DNA of 53,546 nt from Mesotoga sp. BH458_6_3_2_1 (lineage in GTDB: Bacteria; Thermotogota; Thermotogae; Petrotogales; Kosmotogaceae). The position numbers were made by a program, and so were the translations under genes. A model generated the notes under the pieces. That model was not told the origin of the DNA, made no database searches, and was given only the letters and a program-made list of their open reading frames with translations. This document shows, one piece after another, positions 51,744 to 53,546 of the stretch; within the stretch, counting starts at the first letter, position 1, and the number at the start of each line of letters is the position of its first letter. The DNA is taken from NCBI RefSeq assembly GCF_003664995.1, contig NZ_JFHL01000004.1, positions 1-53,546 of the forward strand, given 5' to 3'.

Positions 51744-51865
51744 AAAAGAGCAGCTGCAAATCTACAGAAACACTGCCACCTGTCGCGGACGATTGAGCAA
51801 AGGGGTTTCAAAGAAAACACTCCCCACCGCAAGCGGTCCCCCCCGCTCAAGCGGGGATTTAGGAT

Positions 51866-51922
51866 CTATTCTATGAGCTCTAGTATCTCTTTAATATTTC
51901 GCTCAGCGTTATCTTGTCTCAT
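51866..51922 (-). pseudogene. HEPN toxin remnant, first 18 codons only
   Basis: ATG 51922 overlaps the stop of the nucleotidyltransferase gene (ATGA), as in HEPN-MNT pairs, and MRQDNAERNIKEILELIE looks like the start of a DUF86-type HEPN protein. A TAG at 51866 and then the CCGCAAGCGG/CCCCGCTC repeat end it, so the toxin was cut off by repeat sequence. Confidence 0.5.
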
Positions 51923-52215
51923 GATATGTATTTGACCTCGCATAAGACCCGATCTTCATAGTCTTTTCTTAATGCATTGCGAGTCACCAGATCAACCCGT
52001 TTTTCAAGCAATGATGCGAGATTGTTCTTAAGCCTTATGAACTCGAAGAGATCGGGAGTCTGTTCGAAGTCGACAAGAATGTCGACGTCACTGCTTTCAG
52101 TGTACGAGTTTCTCGCGTAGGAACCAAAGACTCCTATGGTTTTCACCTTGTACTCCTCTTTCAGCTCAACCAGCTTCCCGGAGAGCTTTGAAAGAATATC
52201 TTCCAGGGTATTCAT
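51919..52215 (-). CDS. Minimal nucleotidyltransferase (MNT-type antitoxin)
   Basis: 98 residues. TIGVFGSYARNSYTESSDVD followed by ILVDF shows the GSxAR and DxD motifs of MNT-domain proteins (MntA). In HEPN-MNT systems the MNT protein neutralises the HEPN RNase, in some cases by AMPylating it. Its partner survives only as a fragment, so it is probably an orphan antitoxin. ATG 52215 follows GGAGGA. Confidence 0.8.
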   Translation of the reverse strand: MNTLEDILSKLSGKLVELKEEYKVKTIGVFGSYARNSYTESSDVDILVDFEQTPDLFEFIRLKNNLASLLEKRVDLVTRNALRKDYEDRVLCEVKYIS

Positions 52216-52671
52216 ACTATTCCTCCATGATTAGCACTGTTCTAAGCTAATTATAGCATCGAGGTACGTAAGGGCGCTTCGCGGGCAAAGAGCAGATGAA
52301 CGCCGCTAAAAAACCACGTTATCCGTCAACGGTCCTCCGTTCTCCGAGAAGAGCAAAACGAAAGAGATGAAATTCTGTATAGGAGCCCCAAACAAGACCA
52401 TTTTTGGTCAGGCTTCTCATAACAGACTTCACGGGATGATAACCTTACTCCCTTGAGGTCATCCTGGCACGCTTCTGGCCAGGATCTAAATCTTTGAAAC
52501 AGTTGCAAGTTGTTGGAATTGAAAAACCAGATCCCGTATAAGAGCGCTACGGGATGACAATGTCAGACGATTATGTGATTCTTTTGTAGGGGCGAACGGC
52601 TGTTCGCCCGAAAGAGGTCTTGGTTTGAATCTCTGCCATTTACGCGAAAAATGGGGCAGACCATAGGAGAA
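52216..52671. other. Gene-free stretch with dispersed repeats
   Basis: No gene. 52456-52487 repeats the ATCCTGGC/GCCAGGAT hairpin and 52530-52650 repeats the block of 51380-51500. Confidence 0.6.
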
Positions 52672-52890
52672 GTCGCAATGCGCCGAGATTCATCGGTGGA
52701 CGCAAGGCTGGGCAAGAACATTTCAAGAAGTGAGGCACGGAGAAACGTCCGGGGAAGTGATGCTCGCTCGCGCGAGGAAGAAAGAAATATTAGACGCAAT
52801 GCCGCATGCGGCAAGAAGCTATTAGAAAGCCAGTCTCTGCCCTTGGCAGAGGCCAGTCGCACTTCGTGCGGCCAGTTCCGCTTCGCGGGG
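52672..52890. repeat. Header-plus-hairpin array 3
   Basis: Units in order: GTCGCAATG + CGCCGA/TCGGTG; GACGCAAGG + CTGGGCA with its partner arm lost; GAAGTGAGG + CACGGA/TCCGGG; GAAGTGATG + CTCGC/GCGAG; spacer GAAGAAAGAAATATTAGACG; CAATG + CCGCATGCGG; CCAGT + CTCTGCC/GGCAGAG; CCAGT + CGCAC/GTGCG; CCAGT + TCCGC/GCGGG. 52753-52890 is largely the same as 51590-51743 but with units missing. Confidence 0.8.
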
Positions 52891-53517
52891 AAAAAGAAGA
52901 TCCGCTTGGCCACAAGACGCTGCACGCTGATCGCTGGGAAGAGCCTTCTTCCAGATAGTGAATCCCTCCGTCCTTTGAGAAGAGCAGCTGCAAAATGAAA
53001 GACGCATTGCTGGCTGTCAGGCACGAGTGAGTGGAGCGGGTTCAAAGAGCACACACCCCACCGCAAGCGGTCCCCCCGCTCGAACGGGGATTTAGAAGCC
53101 GGACTTCGAAAAGAACATGGCGGGACGCAAAGCTGGCGAAGAACGCGCCAGTCGCGTAAAAACTAAAATCCCTTACAAGAGTAAGACGTGATGACAGTCA
53201 TTTATGTCATCCTCGCACATCTGCCAGGATCTAGATCCTTGGATCGCTTTCAAGACTAGATCCCGATCAGTTGCATATCGGGATGACGGTCTTTTTCTAC
53301 TTCGGGTCATCCTGGCACGCTTCTGGCCAGGATCTTGATCCAAAGAACCGCTGTGCGCTGGGAAGATTAAGAATCCGTTGGCTTTTGGCGGGTTGCTGTC
53401 TTCTGGGAAGAGAGTGAGAACGTGAAGAACGTTTCTTCGTTGGTCCAGGATTACGTCATGCTGAAATTATTTCAGAATCCAGTTCTTGCATTGTGATTTT
53501 GGTTCCCATTCTTGCAA
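52891..53517. other. Gene-free right flank with repeats
   Basis: No supported gene. It contains a second copy of the CCGCAAGCGG/CCCCGCTC stretch (53060-53092; first copy 51828-51858), one header-hairpin unit GACGCAAAG + CTGGCG/CGCCAG near 53114, hairpin ATCCCGAT/ATCGGGAT near 53256-53284 and a third ATCCTGGC/GCCAGGAT hairpin at 53308-53338. Confidence 0.6.
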
Positions 53518-53546
53518 CTGGTGAGTAGCCCAGGGGGATTTCACCC
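53518..53546. repeat. Right copy of the inverted repeat that closes both window ends
   Basis: Reverse complement of bases 1-29 with two mismatches. Confidence 0.8.

Noticed and set aside
51416-51850. Long minus-strand frame in the repeat region
   Set aside because: It runs through palindromic repeats and is matched by a similar frame over the homologous repeat at 52563-53066, so openness reflects repeat composition.
51041-52890. CRISPR array
   Set aside because: The repeated units have short headers and self-complementary variable parts of unequal length, not 24-37 bp repeats with unique spacers, and no cas genes are present.

Overview
The window looks like part of a bacterial chromosome from the Thermotogota, most like the mesophilic Mesotoga/Kosmotoga group. 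This is inferred from codon style, very strong AGGAGG ribosome-binding sites, the rbfA-truB-ribF order and the abundant small palindromic repeats. No rRNA or species marker is present to prove it. The only clear housekeeping genes lie at the right: a tRNA-Glu(CTC), an alpha/beta hydrolase and the rbfA-truB-ribF operon (47.8-50.9 kb). Almost everything to the left (0.4-46.5 kb) is a defence island whose inner edge faces the 3' end of the tRNA.

Layout. 0.4-3.8 kb: a candidate small RNA, a Zn-finger/HTH/DUF4065 antitoxin with a frameshifted partner, and an EVE-nuclease fusion. 3.9-8.2 kb: McrBC system 1, whose McrB carries an N-terminal EVE domain. 8.4-17.4 kb: toxin-antitoxin and abortive-infection genes at different stages of decay, comprising a gutted AbiE remnant, a DUF234-type ATPase-nuclease, a broken MazF/PemK pair, duplicated TA fragments, an RHH protein and two intact AbiEi-AbiEii pairs. 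17.7-21.9 kb: McrBC system 2, with an EVE-like insert inside the AAA+ module, followed by a membrane-anchored nuclease-fold protein. 22.4-36.4 kb: a complete type 1 BREX operon (brxA-brxB-brxC-pglX-pglZ-brxL) followed by a frameshifted DUF4268 gene. 37.1-39.6 kb: a phage-type replication module (HTH replication protein and DnaB-like helicase) closed by a strong terminator. 40.2-46.5 kb: three small cassettes, namely a TIGR04255 trio and two tandem toxin-antitoxin-SecB-like chaperone (TAC) modules. A homologous repeat of up to about 390 bp follows the phage module and each cassette. 47.0-47.7 and 50.9-53.5 kb: dispersed palindromic repeats, including tandem arrays in which a fixed 5-9 nt header precedes hairpins whose stems differ but always stay self-complementary.

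How it works together. BREX (methylation-based exclusion), two McrBC-type modified-DNA restriction systems, an EVE-nuclease, AbiE systems and TAC modules would give layered phage defence. Three separate proteins carry EVE-like readers of modified bases, which suggests selection by phages with modified DNA. Several modules are visibly decaying (AbiE remnant, MazF, HEPN, duplicated TA fragments, DUF4268), and the breakpoints repeatedly coincide with short repeats carrying a GGAGTCTGACCC-like motif or with the palindromic repeats. The least explained structures are the header-plus-hairpin arrays and the repeat-bounded TIGR04255/TAC cassettes. The two ends of the window form a 29-bp near-perfect inverted repeat.
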